A stretch of DNA of 50,810 nucleotides from Planifilum fulgidum (GTDB lineage: Bacteria > Bacillota > Bacilli > Thermoactinomycetales > DSM-44946), in assembly GCF_900113175.1 (NCBI RefSeq), contig NZ_FOOK01000024.1:1-50810 (forward strand), given 5' to 3'. The notes under the pieces were generated by a model. That model searched no databases. It had not been told where the DNA came from and worked only from the letters and a program-made list of their open reading frames with translations. Positions 8,655-17,504 of this stretch are shown piece after piece. Position numbers and translations under genes: made by a program. Position 1 is the stretch's first letter, and the number at the start of each line of letters is the position of its first letter.

Positions 8655-9863
8655 TCAGTCGAACAGCTTGGGCAGCTCCGTAAACAGGGTGACCCCGCCC
8701 AAATAGGACATGACGATGACAACCAGAACGCCGAAGACCGTCAACCACACCGGATGTTTGTAGTTGCCGACGATCGATTTCCGGTGGGCGGCGATCAGCA
8801 TGATCCCCAGAGCGATCGGCAGAATCAAACCGTTCAGCGCTCCCACCAGGATCAGGGTTTTCACGGGACGGCCGACGGTGACGAACACGAGGGTCGACAG
8901 GATGATGAAGGCGATGATCAGCCCTCTGTGGTGCCTGTTCAAAGCCTTGCTGAAGGTCCGGATAAAGGAGACGGAGGTGTAGGCGGCTCCCACCACCGAC
9001 GTCACCGCCGCCGACCACATCACGATGCCGAACAGCTTGTACCCGATCTCGCCCGCCGCCAGCTGAAAGACGGAAGCCGGCGGATTGGCCTCATCCAAGG
9101 TCAGCCCTGCCGCCACCACCCCCAAGGCGGCCAGGAACAGGATGTAGCGCATCAGGGCCGTGATCAGAATGCCCGATATGGAGCTTCGGTTCACCTCGGG
9201 CAGGGCCTCGATTCCCTTCACCCCGGCATCCAACAGGCGGTGGCCCCCCGCAAAGGTGATGTACCCGCCGACCGTGCCCCCGACCAGGGTCACGATCGCC
9301 ATGAAAAAGCCCGCCCGGTTTTCGGCCGTCATCTCGGGGACGAAGGAACGGACCACCGCTTCCCCCACCGGCGGGGCCGAGGTGAACATGACATACAGGG
9401 TGAGGCCGATCATGACAAATCCCAACACCAGCGCAAAACGGTCCATCGCCTTCCCGGCTTCCTTCGACAGGAAGAGGCCGACGGCGACCAGCGCGCTGAT
9501 GACCGCCCCGATCTTGGGATCAACGCCGAACAGCACGTTGAAGCCGAGGCCGGCTCCTCCGATGTTTCCGATATTGAAGGCCAACCCGCCCAGCACCACC
9601 AGAAACGCCAGGAGATAGCCGAGCCCCGGCAACACCTTGTTGGCGATGTCCTGGGCCCGGCTTTCGGATACGGCGATGATGCGCCAGATGTTCAGCTGGG
9701 CACCGATGTCCAGGAGAATGGAGGCCAAAATGACAAACCCAAAACTGGCCGCAAACTGCGCCGTGAATACGGTGGTCTGGGTCAAAAAGCCCGGACCGAT
9801 CGACGAGGTGGCCATCAAGAAGGCCGCTCCCAGCAGCAGACTCCAGTTGAACCGCTTTTTCAC
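8655..9863 (-). CDS. ycsG: NRAMP-family membrane transporter (YcsG-like)
   Basis: 402 residues from a GTG at 9863 (GAGAGGGTG upstream); an extension to 9941 lacks a good site. About eleven hydrophobic helices. TM1 carries [17 protein letters not shown] where metal-transporting Nramps have DPGN, and TM6 carries [20 protein letters not shown] rather than the MPH motif. It therefore belongs to the YcsG-type divergent branch, probably not a Mn/Fe carrier. Pairing with ycsI (and in B. subtilis with 5-oxoprolinase genes) suggests import of an organic acid or a 5-oxoproline-related compound. This is inference. Confidence 0.85.
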   Translation of the reverse strand: MKKRFNWSLLLGAAFLMATSSIGPGFLTQTTVFTAQFAASFGFVILASILLDIGAQLNIWRIIAVSESRAQDIANKVLPGLGYLLAFLVVLGGLAFNIGNIGGAGLGFNVLFGVDPKIGAVISALVAVGLFLSKEAGKAMDRFALVLGFVMIGLTLYVMFTSAPPVGEAVVRSFVPEMTAENRAGFFMAIVTLVGGTVGGYITFAGGHRLLDAGVKGIEALPEVNRSSISGILITALMRYILFLAALGVVAAGLTLDEANPPASVFQLAAGEIGYKLFGIVMWSAAVTSVVGAAYTSVSFIRTFSKALNRHHRGLIIAFIILSTLVFVTVGRPVKTLILVGALNGLILPIALGIMLIAAHRKSIVGNYKHPVWLTVFGVLVVIVMSYLGGVTLFTELPKLFD

Positions 9864-10342
9864 GATGCTTTCACCCTCTCCACCCGCGGCAATTGTCCAG
9901 AACTTCCGAATTCTTTTCAACCCTTTTCCGATGCCCGGCAAAACCGCCGCAATTCGGCATTTGCAACGATACAGTATTTTATTGATAAAAATTTCAACAA
10001 ATTTACATATATTCTGCTGAAAAAAGGAGCCTCGGATCTCTTTCTCCGCAGGCGGCCATTTTCATATATTATAGAATACTTGCATGCCGGATCAATAGGA
10101 AAAAAGATACACGGGGTGCGGAACATGATTTCCTTCGGACCTCCAGGCCGCCTAAACAAAAAAGAACCGGGCAACGCGGACCAGGCGTCCCGCTCCCTTC
10201 CATCTCCTCCCCCAGGCCCTTTCCGCGTCCGGTGCAAACTGCCGGGCATGTCCCCCGCGGCCGCAACGCGTCACGGCACATCGCAAGGGGAGGATTGGAG
10301 GCTACCGCCATCCTGACCGGAATGCATCCGTTGTCCGCCCTT
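9864..10342. other. Intergenic region with AT-rich leader of ycsG
   Basis: No gene in about 480 bp. 9960-10080 is very AT-rich on an otherwise GC-rich background and probably holds the ycsG promoter; candidates such as TTGAAA with TAAAAT are spaced poorly, so I do not define one. Next to the mtlA stop (10343) I see no convincing terminator. A T-run near 10155-10162 on the minus strand follows an imperfect GC-rich stem. Confidence 0.4.
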
Positions 10343-11800
10343 TTATCGGGAGTTGGAGCCGTTTTTCCGAAGCATGCCCTTTTCCAACAAACGGACCAGC
10401 TTTTCGTAATTCTCGATGTCTGTGAAGGACTGCAGGGGATAAACCATCTTGTCCGGAAACTCCCGTCGGATTCTTTTGGTCAATTTTTGATGGCAGATGA
10501 TCAGGTCCGTCTCCGGGGGAATTTCGTCAATGGACGAGTTGTCCACCTCGATGCCCAACCCCGACTTCCGCAACTGCTTTTTCAACATGGCCGCCCCCAT
10601 CGCGCTGGAACCCATGCCGGCTTCACAGGCAAAGATGATTTTTCGAACCGAAGCCACCGCCTCTTCGGGTCTCAAGGGGTTCGGTCCGTCCTCCGGAGCG
10701 GTCTGGATGGCTACCGATGTCTTTTTCGGTTTTTCATGAAACTGATCCATATTCTGAAGGGCGATGATCTCCCCCAGACGCCTCCGGTTGCTCTTTTTCG
10801 GCGAAGTGGCGGAAAACCGGCTCAACAACAGGGAAGAGGCCATGAATGAAACCAGGGCCGAGATGACCACCCCCGCCAATACGAAGGGCATCTCCTCCTT
10901 CGGTGTCAGGCCGAGGATCAAAAAGATGCTTCCGGGAGAGGGCAATGACACCAGACCCACATCAAAGAACTGGAACGCGGCGATCCCCGCCGTGCCGCCG
11001 GCCACGACGGCGGGCAGCAGAACCGGATTCATCAGCACGTAAGGAAAATACACCTCGTGAATCCCGCCGAACAGATGAATGAACGAAGCCAGTTTTGCGC
11101 CCTTCCGGTTCTCCGCCTTCGCCTTCAGCCAGTAAGCGGCCAGCATCCCCAGCCCCGGCCCCGGATTGGTCTCCAACAGAAAGAATATGGATTTCCCGAT
11201 CTCCTTCACCTGTTGAATCCCCAAAGGAGCCAATATGCCGTAGTTCATCACATTGTTGAAAAAGAGCACCTTCCCCGGCTCGATGATCAGGGCCGCCATC
11301 GGGAGCCAGCCCGAATGGATGACGGTCTCCATCAATTCGTTGACCCGATGCACTCCCGCCGACAGCGCCTGACCGACGAACAAAAAACAGACTGCGGTGA
11401 GCACCACGGCCACCCCAGCAGCCGCCGCATTGGTCGCCAACAACTCATATCCGATGGGAATGCGTTCCTTTACGGCCTGATCCAACCGGTTCATCAACCA
11501 ACCCGTGGCCAGACCGATCAGCATCGCCCCGAGAATGTTGGGAACGGAGCTGGCAAGACTCAGCCCGAAGGTGACAATGGACGCCACCACCGCCCCCCTT
11601 TGTCCCCCCAGCAATCTCCCGCCCGTATAACCCAGCAGAATGGGAAGCAAGGTTTCATAGATCGGGCGGACCAGCAAGATCAACCGGTCATTGTACCACC
11701 AGCCGTAGATCCCGAAAACCGCCTGAATGATCCCGACGGCGATGATCACCGCAATATTTTGGTAGATCATCGCACTGAGCAGCTGGCCGAGCTTCCTCAT
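10343..11800 (-). CDS. mtlA: PTS mannitol transporter, EIICB component
   Basis: 485 residues. The EIIC domain (1-330) has LLPILLGYTGGRLLGGQRGAV pieces, FFNNVMNYGILAPLG (about 180-194), FFLLETNPGPGLGM and FGGIHEVYFPYVLMNPV, all hallmarks of mannitol EIIC. A hydrophilic linker (331-384) leads to an EIIB domain with phospho-cysteine Cys392 in FACEAGMGSSAMGAAML. No EIIA is fused. It takes up mannitol with phosphorylation to mannitol-1-phosphate. The start overlaps the mtlR stop by 4 nt (ATGA), so regulator and transporter are coupled. There is no mtlF (EIIA) or mtlD in the window, unlike Bacillus mtlAFD loci. Confidence 0.92.
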   Translation of the reverse strand: MRKLGQLLSAMIYQNIAVIIAVGIIQAVFGIYGWWYNDRLILLVRPIYETLLPILLGYTGGRLLGGQRGAVVASIVTFGLSLASSVPNILGAMLIGLATGWLMNRLDQAVKERIPIGYELLATNAAAAGVAVVLTAVCFLFVGQALSAGVHRVNELMETVIHSGWLPMAALIIEPGKVLFFNNVMNYGILAPLGIQQVKEIGKSIFFLLETNPGPGLGMLAAYWLKAKAENRKGAKLASFIHLFGGIHEVYFPYVLMNPVLLPAVVAGGTAGIAAFQFFDVGLVSLPSPGSIFLILGLTPKEEMPFVLAGVVISALVSFMASSLLLSRFSATSPKKSNRRRLGEIIALQNMDQFHEKPKKTSVAIQTAPEDGPNPLRPEEAVASVRKIIFACEAGMGSSAMGAAMLKKQLRKSGLGIEVDNSSIDEIPPETDLIICHQKLTKRIRREFPDKMVYPLQSFTDIENYEKLVRLLEKGMLRKNGSNSR

Positions 11801-13884
11801 GGGCCATGAACTCCCTTAAGGCAGACGTTGGTTCTCGAAATCAACTCCTCGGACAAAAGAAATTCCAGGCTTTTTCTGATTTTTTTGATCGATCCGCGTT
11901 TCAACAGGGCGACAAAATCGTCCTCGATCAGGGCGGCACTGATTTGACCGATCAAATCGATGTGCTCCTTTGGGGCGGTCGGAGGTGCCGCCAACAGCAA
12001 AAACGTGGAAACGCGCCGTTTTTCATCGGCGTCATTCCGCCAATCGACCGGGGATGAAAGCCGGAACACCGCCATGAGCAGTTCGCTTACGCCTTCCGAT
12101 TTGGCATGGATCAGGGCCAAATCGTTGATGATCAATCCGCCTTGCGCCTCTCTTTTTTTTATGTCGCGGCATAACGCGCGAAGGTCCCGGATTTTGCCCC
12201 AACCCGCAAGCAGCAGACACAAAGACTCCAGCACCGGTCTTGAAACGTTTACCCCGTCGAACACCTGAAGATTGCGCAGGATCTGCATCATCCCCTCGCC
12301 CGATCGGGCCAAAGACAAAGCCGAAGGGGACGGTTCTTTCGCCTCCTGAACCGGAAAATCATCGACCCGCATCCGCGACAAGGTCCATTCGATGGCGGCC
12401 AGATCCTCCTTCTGCAGAAAGGGGTGAACGACCACCACCCGGTGGTCGTCGGCAAAGGAGATGGGCACCGTGGAAACGATCAAATCGATGTGCTCCTGCT
12501 CCGACAACCACTTTTTCAGTTCCGTCACCGAAACGATCCCGACAATGTCCAGATAGGGCACTTCGTTTTTCAGCCGTGCGGTCAAATAGCTGGACGTGCC
12601 AAAGCCGCCGGCGCAAACCACCACCGTACGAAACCTTCTTCCTTCCCGCCGGCGGATCAGGGCGGCTCCGACGTGCAACGCAAGATATCCGATTTCATCG
12701 TCCGGCACGGCATAAGGAAACTGTTTGGAAACCGCCTTCCGGCAAGCGTCGAACACTTCGGGATACCGTTCCCGGATCTCCTTCAACATGGGATTGTGGA
12801 TTTGCAAGCCATTTTCCAGCCGGCCCATGGCGGGGATCAAGTGAGCCAGCAAACCCTCGAACAGGATGGCGTCCCCCAGCAACGGCACGCCCAATTCCCG
12901 CTCGACGGACTGGATGAACTGTTGTGCCAGTTCAAACATCCGGCCGCTTTCGGGGGTTTCCATCGGATGCTCCTTGCTTATGGCCGCGCCGGAGAGATGC
13001 AATGCGATATATCCGATTTCCATTTCCGGAATCGGAAGGGAAAGGGCGCCCTCCAGACGCGACGCGATTTCCCTGGCCAGGGGAAGCATTTCCATCGCTT
13101 CGGAAGGAAGGTTCCGCGACAATTCCCCTTCATATTTCGCGCCGCGCTTGATCCGCTCCACGGCCAAAAGGAGGTGAATCACCAGGTTGACATAGCCTCG
13201 ATCCGTCAAAAGAATGGCATCGCAGCCGTCCAGCACCTCCCGGACAGCCCGTTCAACGGCCCATATATGCTCAATGTCAAGAAATTTCAGCAGCCGGTCA
13301 CGCACCAAAAACCCCAACGGATGTTGGGAAGCTTGCCCTTCATTTTGAAAAAGGGCGAGCCACTCTTCAAAGGTCGTCCCCTGGTGAAGAAATTTCGAAA
13401 GGGCCATCCGCTTTTGCTGCTCCGTCCCTTCCAGAAACACTCCCCATCCCGGTTTGCGGATCAGTTTCAAACCCGCTTCCGCAAACCAATGTTCCAGCTT
13501 GTCCAAATCGAGGCTGATCGTCGCCTCCGTCACGTTGTACTTGCGGCTGAAGGCATAAAGTTTGACGGGTTCCCCGGCGAGAAGCAGGTCGAAAATCAAC
13601 CCTTCCTGCCTCTCTTCGGGGGAATAGAGCCGATACTTTTCCATTTCGTTCAACGATTTCAGCAGCCGCTGCTTGTCCTCTTCCCGGCCCTCGATCGCCA
13701 TGCCGGAACCCGTTTTTCTGACGATCTTCAAGCCGTGGCGGGAGAGGATTCCCCTCAGGGACTGGATCTCCCTTTGAATCGTTCGAAGGCTCACCTTCAA
13801 CATGTCTCCCAACTGCTGATCGGATACGAAAGTGGGAGAAAGCAACAGGATCTGAAGCAATCGCCTTTGCCGGGAATGAAGCAT
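11797..13884 (-). CDS. mtlR: PRD-containing transcriptional activator, MtlR type
   Basis: 695 residues from the ATG at 13884 with GAGGAG 8 nt upstream (an ATG at 13911 is possible). Domains in order: HTH (SDQQLGDMLKVSLRTIQREI), a second HTH (YNVTEATISLDLDKLEHWF), PRD1 (VIHLLLAVERIKRG; EIGYIALHLSGAA), PRD2 (AHLIPAMGRLENGL; EIGYLALHVGAAL), an EIIB-Gat-like domain (VVVCAGGFGTSSYLTARL, Cys conserved) and a C-terminal EIIA-like domain with His in NDLALIHAKSEGV. In this family phosphorylation by HPr and EIIA/EIIB tunes activity to mannitol supply and carbon status. It probably acts on the operator upstream of the polyol operon at 20931-20963. Confidence 0.9.
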   Translation of the reverse strand: MLHSRQRRLLQILLLSPTFVSDQQLGDMLKVSLRTIQREIQSLRGILSRHGLKIVRKTGSGMAIEGREEDKQRLLKSLNEMEKYRLYSPEERQEGLIFDLLLAGEPVKLYAFSRKYNVTEATISLDLDKLEHWFAEAGLKLIRKPGWGVFLEGTEQQKRMALSKFLHQGTTFEEWLALFQNEGQASQHPLGFLVRDRLLKFLDIEHIWAVERAVREVLDGCDAILLTDRGYVNLVIHLLLAVERIKRGAKYEGELSRNLPSEAMEMLPLAREIASRLEGALSLPIPEMEIGYIALHLSGAAISKEHPMETPESGRMFELAQQFIQSVERELGVPLLGDAILFEGLLAHLIPAMGRLENGLQIHNPMLKEIRERYPEVFDACRKAVSKQFPYAVPDDEIGYLALHVGAALIRRREGRRFRTVVVCAGGFGTSSYLTARLKNEVPYLDIVGIVSVTELKKWLSEQEHIDLIVSTVPISFADDHRVVVVHPFLQKEDLAAIEWTLSRMRVDDFPVQEAKEPSPSALSLARSGEGMMQILRNLQVFDGVNVSRPVLESLCLLLAGWGKIRDLRALCRDIKKREAQGGLIINDLALIHAKSEGVSELLMAVFRLSSPVDWRNDADEKRRVSTFLLLAAPPTAPKEHIDLIGQISAALIEDDFVALLKRGSIKKIRKSLEFLLSEELISRTNVCLKGVHGP

Positions 13885-14077
13885 GGACTTTCGCTCCTCT
13901 CCCGTTTCCATCCGGTTTTCGCGTTTTCCCCATGGTCTTTCTTCTCTGCCGAAGCCTTCTCCTTGTGCGACGCCGCAAATTCCATAAATTGGTCTTCGCT
14001 CGTGCCCCCAACGATGTCATAAACATCCCTCCCGGTCCCTCGCCCGGGACGGCAAGATGCGGCTTCGAAGTGAGGCG

Positions 14078-15034
14078 TCACCGCCTCCAGGCGGCGAAAT
14101 GTTTCTCCACCTCTTCAAGGGTGGGCAAAGCCGTCATCGCCCCCTTGGCCGATACCGCCAGTCCGCCGGAAACCGCCGCAAAGGCCGCAAAATGCTCCAG
14201 CTCATCCAAAGAATAAGAGGACGGATCCGCTCCGGACAGGCTCAATCGGTAGAGAAAGCCGGAAACAAAGGCATCGCCGGCGCCCGTCGTGTCGACAACC
14301 TCGGCGGGGAAGGCCGGAACATGCCGGAGCCCTTCGCCATTGACGACCCAGCACCCCTTTGCCCCGAGGGTGACCAGGAGCGCCTTCAACCGGTATTTTC
14401 GACGGAAGGCGACGGCGGCCTCCGGAGTCCCCTCTCCCTCCAGAAACGCCAATTCGTCTTCCGACACTTTCGCGACATCCGCCTGATCCATCATCGCCGC
14501 AATCGATTCGTGCGCCCGCTTACGGTCCCCCCACAAATTCATGCGGATGTTGGGATCGAAGGAAACCGTCACTCCCCGGGCCTTCGCCCGACGGACCGCC
14601 TCAAGCGTGGCCGTCCGGGAAGGCTCGCCGATCAGCGAGATCGAACCGACATGAAGGATATGATACCGATGCAGGGGCACGGCTTCCACATCTTCTTTTC
14701 TCAAAAATCGGTCGGCACTCGGATCGATGTAAAATTCAAAAAAACGCTCCCCGGCGGAATCCAGTTCGACGAACACGAGCCCCGTCCTGGCCTGATCGGT
14801 TTGGGTCAGGTAGGCGGTTTCCACTCCGTAGCCCCGCAAGGTTTCGATGAGAAAGTTCCCCAGGATGTCCCGACCGACTTTTCCGACAAAGGCTGCGGGC
14901 GCCCCGAGCCGCGCGACTCCCACCGCCACGTTCGCCGGAGCACCCCCGGGACATTTTTGATAAGTTTGCTGGTCCTTATCCAGCGGAATCATGTCCACGA
15001 GGGCTTCTCCCAGGGTGAGGACTCCCTTGCCCAT
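14078..15034 (-). CDS. PfkB-family sugar kinase, probable fructokinase
   Basis: 318 residues; the ATG at 15034 follows AAGGAGGT. It starts MGKGVLTLGEALVDMIPLD, with PGGAPANVAVGVARLGAPAA as PfkB signature 1 and VDTTGAGDAFVSGFLYRL as signature 2, containing the catalytic Asp and anion hole. The size and GGAPANVA motif fit bacterial fructokinases. It would convert fructose made by the two upstream polyol dehydrogenases into fructose-6-phosphate. It is separated from them by 285 bp holding a small ORF and a candidate pseudoknot, so its translation may be regulated separately. Other ketohexoses cannot be excluded. Confidence 0.88.
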   Translation of the reverse strand: MGKGVLTLGEALVDMIPLDKDQQTYQKCPGGAPANVAVGVARLGAPAAFVGKVGRDILGNFLIETLRGYGVETAYLTQTDQARTGLVFVELDSAGERFFEFYIDPSADRFLRKEDVEAVPLHRYHILHVGSISLIGEPSRTATLEAVRRAKARGVTVSFDPNIRMNLWGDRKRAHESIAAMMDQADVAKVSEDELAFLEGEGTPEAAVAFRRKYRLKALLVTLGAKGCWVVNGEGLRHVPAFPAEVVDTTGAGDAFVSGFLYRLSLSGADPSSYSLDELEHFAAFAAVSGGLAVSAKGAMTALPTLEEVEKHFAAWRR

Positions 15035-15063
15035 GGGCGACCATACCTCCTTTCAAGAAGCAG

Positions 15064-15118
15064 CTGGGGAGGAACAAAGGCAGACCCGGTCCTCCCCAGC
15101 GTCACACAGGACCGGGTC
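15064..15118 (-). promoter_or_regulatory. Candidate H-type RNA pseudoknot upstream of the fructokinase RBS
   Basis: In the minus-strand transcript a perfect 10-bp stem forms from GACCCGGTCC (15118-15109) and GGACCGGGTC (15092-15083). The 3' part of its loop, CTGGGGA (15099-15093), is complementary to TCCCCAG (15070-15064) further downstream. Both pairings can coexist as a pseudoknot. Alternatively CTGGGGAGG and CCTCCCCAG make a competing 9-bp hairpin. The element ends about 13 nt before AAGGAGGT of the fructokinase. There is no T-run, so it is not a simple terminator. Confidence 0.5.
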
Positions 15119-15245
15119 CGCCTCCATCCCATTTTAAACGATCTGTCTCCCCCTTTCGAAGGCCGTTCAGACCGGAGCAGCCGACGGTTTTTTTCGGGGA
15201 GGCGCGGAGGCCCCTGCGCGAGGAACCGGCCCGTCGTTGTGCCAT
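15102..15245 (-). CDS. Possible 47-residue leader peptide
   Basis: An ATG at 15245 follows GGAAGGAG at good spacing in the gap between the second dehydrogenase and the fructokinase. It encodes 47 residues, very basic at the N-terminus (MAQRRAGSSRRGLRASPKK) and ending GGGPGPV. Its TGA at 15102 falls within the loop of the candidate pseudoknot, so ribosomes finishing it would unfold the first stem. It might therefore couple or gate kinase translation. No homologue is recognised, and the GC-rich composition means it could be chance. Confidence 0.35.
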   Translation of the reverse strand: MAQRRAGSSRRGLRASPKKTVGCSGLNGLRKGETDRLKWDGGGPGPV

Positions 15246-15319
15246 ATGCGCACTCCTTCCGGGAATCGGCGCCCGGCGCCGCCATTCCCTGTGCCGATCC
15301 CCAATCCGTCCCCGCCGTC

Positions 15320-16342
15320 TTAAAGCCCGGGACACACCAAAACCTTGATGTCTTCCGGGGGCTTCTTTTCCCGCATGTAGTCCGCGAAGGATTCGAGACC
15401 GATTTTTTTCGTCACCAGCGCCCCCACGTTCACCCGCTTCTGTTCGATCATCCACAGCGCCTGATAGAAATTGAACATCAGCGCCATGGAGCCGACATAC
15501 TGCCAGTCCTTGTGGTATATGTCGAAGGGATTGACGGAGATCCGCGCATCGGAGGGAGCCACGCCGAACTGCAGAAGGCGGGCACCGGGTCCGGCAAAAC
15601 GGAACATGCCTTCAATGACGGCCGGAATCCCGGTGGCATCCACCACAAGATCAAAACCGTCGGGATATCGGGACTCCAGGCGGCTTTCCAAAGATTCTCC
15701 GCCATGGTACACGGCGTCGGCACCCAATCTCTTCGCCGTCTCCAGTTTCTTTTCCGCGATATCCACCAGAACCACTTCGGAGGTTCCGCTCGTTTTCAAC
15801 GCCATGAGCAGCATCAATCCCATCGGGCCGCCTCCGAAGATCAATGCTCTTTCCCCGAATTTCGGCTGAATCCGGTTCAATGCATAGGCGACGCAGGACA
15901 GGGGTTCGATGAGCGCCCCTTCTTCAAAGCTGATTCCCTCCGGCAACCGGTACAAGTTTTTGGCCGGAACGCGGACATACTCGGCGAAAGCGCCGTTCAT
16001 CGTCACCCCGATCGCATTCCAGCGCTTGCAGTGATTCCAGCGATGGTTCCGGCAATGGACGCACGAGCCGCAGTAAACGGACGGATCGACGGCGACCCGT
16101 TCCCCCGGCGTCCATTCGTCGACGCCCTCCCCCACTTCATAAACGGTGCCGGAAAACTCATGCCCGCCGGCGATCGGATACGGAGAGATGAAATCCCCCT
16201 CGAGAATGTGATAGTCGGTCCCGCAAATCCCGCAGCACTCCACCTTCACGATCACTTCGTCGGGACCCGGTGACGGAATCTCCACTTCCTCCACCCTGAT
16301 TTGATGCGGGGAGACAAAAAGAGCCGCCTTCATCTTCGGCAT
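15320..16342 (-). CDS. Zinc-dependent alcohol dehydrogenase, polyol dehydrogenase-like
   Basis: 340 residues; the ATG at 16342 has AGGGAG upstream. Medium-chain dehydrogenase fold: catalytic-zinc residues in VECCGICGTDYH and GGHEFSG, a structural-zinc cysteine set CGSCVHCRNHRWNHC (four Cys), and a Rossmann motif FGGGPMGLMLLMAL with an acidic residue after beta2 (VLVDIAEKK), which favours NAD. Within the polyol operon it probably oxidises a hexitol such as mannitol, arabitol or sorbitol to a ketose. It differs clearly from the preceding dehydrogenase gene, so the two likely have distinct substrates. Confidence 0.88.
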   Translation of the reverse strand: MPKMKAALFVSPHQIRVEEVEIPSPGPDEVIVKVECCGICGTDYHILEGDFISPYPIAGGHEFSGTVYEVGEGVDEWTPGERVAVDPSVYCGSCVHCRNHRWNHCKRWNAIGVTMNGAFAEYVRVPAKNLYRLPEGISFEEGALIEPLSCVAYALNRIQPKFGERALIFGGGPMGLMLLMALKTSGTSEVVLVDIAEKKLETAKRLGADAVYHGGESLESRLESRYPDGFDLVVDATGIPAVIEGMFRFAGPGARLLQFGVAPSDARISVNPFDIYHKDWQYVGSMALMFNFYQALWMIEQKRVNVGALVTKKIGLESFADYMREKKPPEDIKVLVCPGL

Positions 16343-16402
16343 GTGAATTCACTCCCTTCGTGAATTCTCTTCAAGGTGCCGCAGGGGATCTCCTTCCCGG
16401 CT

Positions 16403-17476
16403 TCACTCCGGCAACCCGTTGGGATAGACAAACACCTTCACGCTTTTCTCCTTCTGCGTCCTTGCCCGTTCCAGGGCGTCACGGGTCCCTTCCAAGGGAT
16501 ACCGGTCGGTTACGAGTTCCCTGACGTCCGCCAAGCCGGAGGATAAAAACCGGATGGCCTGGGGATAGACGTTGGCGTAACGAAACACGCCGAAAATGTC
16601 GAGCTCCCGGTCGGCGATCAACGGCACATTCAGTTCGATCAGATCCTGCGGAGGGAGGCCGACGATCGAGAGTTTGCCTCCCCGCCGGACGGAAGCCAGC
16701 GCGGATTGGAGGGCCTTCGGATGACCCGCCGTCTCAAAGGCCACATCCACCCCTTCGCCGCCGGTGATTTCCCGGATCGCCTCCTCCGGCTGCCGTTCCA
16801 GGATGTGGACCGTGTGGGTGGCGCCCAATTTTTCCGCCGCCGCCAACCGCTTCGGCACCAAATCGGTTGCGATGATCGTGGATGCGCCAAAGGCTCTGGC
16901 CGCAACGACCGCCATCAGCCCGACAGGTCCCATGCCCATGATCGCCACCGTCGAACCGGGCGTCAATCCGGCGCGCCGGGCCGCGTGAATGCCGACCGAA
17001 AACGGCTCGATCAGCGCGGCCTCTTCGAAGGAAAGGTGATCCGGGATCGGATAAAGGAAATCCTCTCGATGTTTGATATACTGCACAAAGGCCCCGTCCA
17101 CCGGCGGTGTGGCCAGGAAGGAAACATCGGGACACAAATTGTACCGTCCTTGCTTGCAGTAATCGCAGGTTCCGCAGGGAACGCCGGGCTCGACGGCGAC
17201 GCGGTCCCCCACCTTCACCCGGGATACCCGCTCCCCCGTCGCCACCACCACCCCCGAACACTCATGGCCGAGGATGATCGGTTTTTCCACCACAAAGCGT
17301 CCGATCCTGCCGTGTTCGTAATAATGAACATCCGATCCGCAAACCCCGACCGCCATCACCTTGACGAGCACTTCGTTTTCGCCTACCTCCGGGACCGGCA
17401 GTTCCCGGATTTCGATTTCCCAAGGTTTGGTAAGCACCGCAGCCTTCATGACCTCCGGAATCGCTTCCCTGTTCAC
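16403..17476 (-). CDS. Zinc-dependent sorbitol/xylitol dehydrogenase-like protein
   Basis: 357 residues from a GTG at 17476 with GGAGGG 6 nt upstream. GVCGSDVHYYEHGRIG and LGHECSGVV are the zinc-site and substrate-site motifs of sorbitol/xylitol dehydrogenases (the CGSDVHYY motif is typical of that group). CGTCDYCKQGRYNLC is the structural-zinc loop, and MGMGPVGLMAV the nucleotide loop with Asp after beta2 (ATDLVPKR), implying NAD. It follows the permease gene by 28 bp. It probably converts sorbitol to fructose, or xylitol to xylulose; the fructokinase downstream favours fructose. Confidence 0.9.
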   Translation of the reverse strand: MNREAIPEVMKAAVLTKPWEIEIRELPVPEVGENEVLVKVMAVGVCGSDVHYYEHGRIGRFVVEKPIILGHECSGVVVATGERVSRVKVGDRVAVEPGVPCGTCDYCKQGRYNLCPDVSFLATPPVDGAFVQYIKHREDFLYPIPDHLSFEEAALIEPFSVGIHAARRAGLTPGSTVAIMGMGPVGLMAVVAARAFGASTIIATDLVPKRLAAAEKLGATHTVHILERQPEEAIREITGGEGVDVAFETAGHPKALQSALASVRRGGKLSIVGLPPQDLIELNVPLIADRELDIFGVFRYANVYPQAIRFLSSGLADVRELVTDRYPLEGTRDALERARTQKEKSVKVFVYPNGLPE

Positions 17477-17504
17477 CGCAATCCCTCCGTTTCCATTAAT
17501 GATT

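Noticed and set aside
7840-9018. 392-codon frame extending ycsI upstream
   Set aside because: The first 130 codons are antisense-free but overlap the ycsG gene in another frame and are unlike any protein; the good ribosome site is at 8628.
8655-9863. Manganese transporter MntH
   Set aside because: The TM1 DPGN and TM6 MPH metal-site motifs are missing, so the YcsG-like branch fits better.
8649-10316. 555-codon plus-strand frame
   Set aside because: Antisense shadow of the membrane protein YcsG; Gln/Asp/His-rich composition is the typical mirror of hydrophobic codons.
13797-14081. 94-codon frame between fructokinase and mtlR
   Set aside because: Part looks protein-like, but it overlaps the start of mtlR by about 90 nt and has no clear ribosome site.
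14057-16273. 738-codon plus-strand frame opposite the fructokinase and dehydrogenase genes
   Set aside because: Antisense to two well-supported genes; no recognisable motif.
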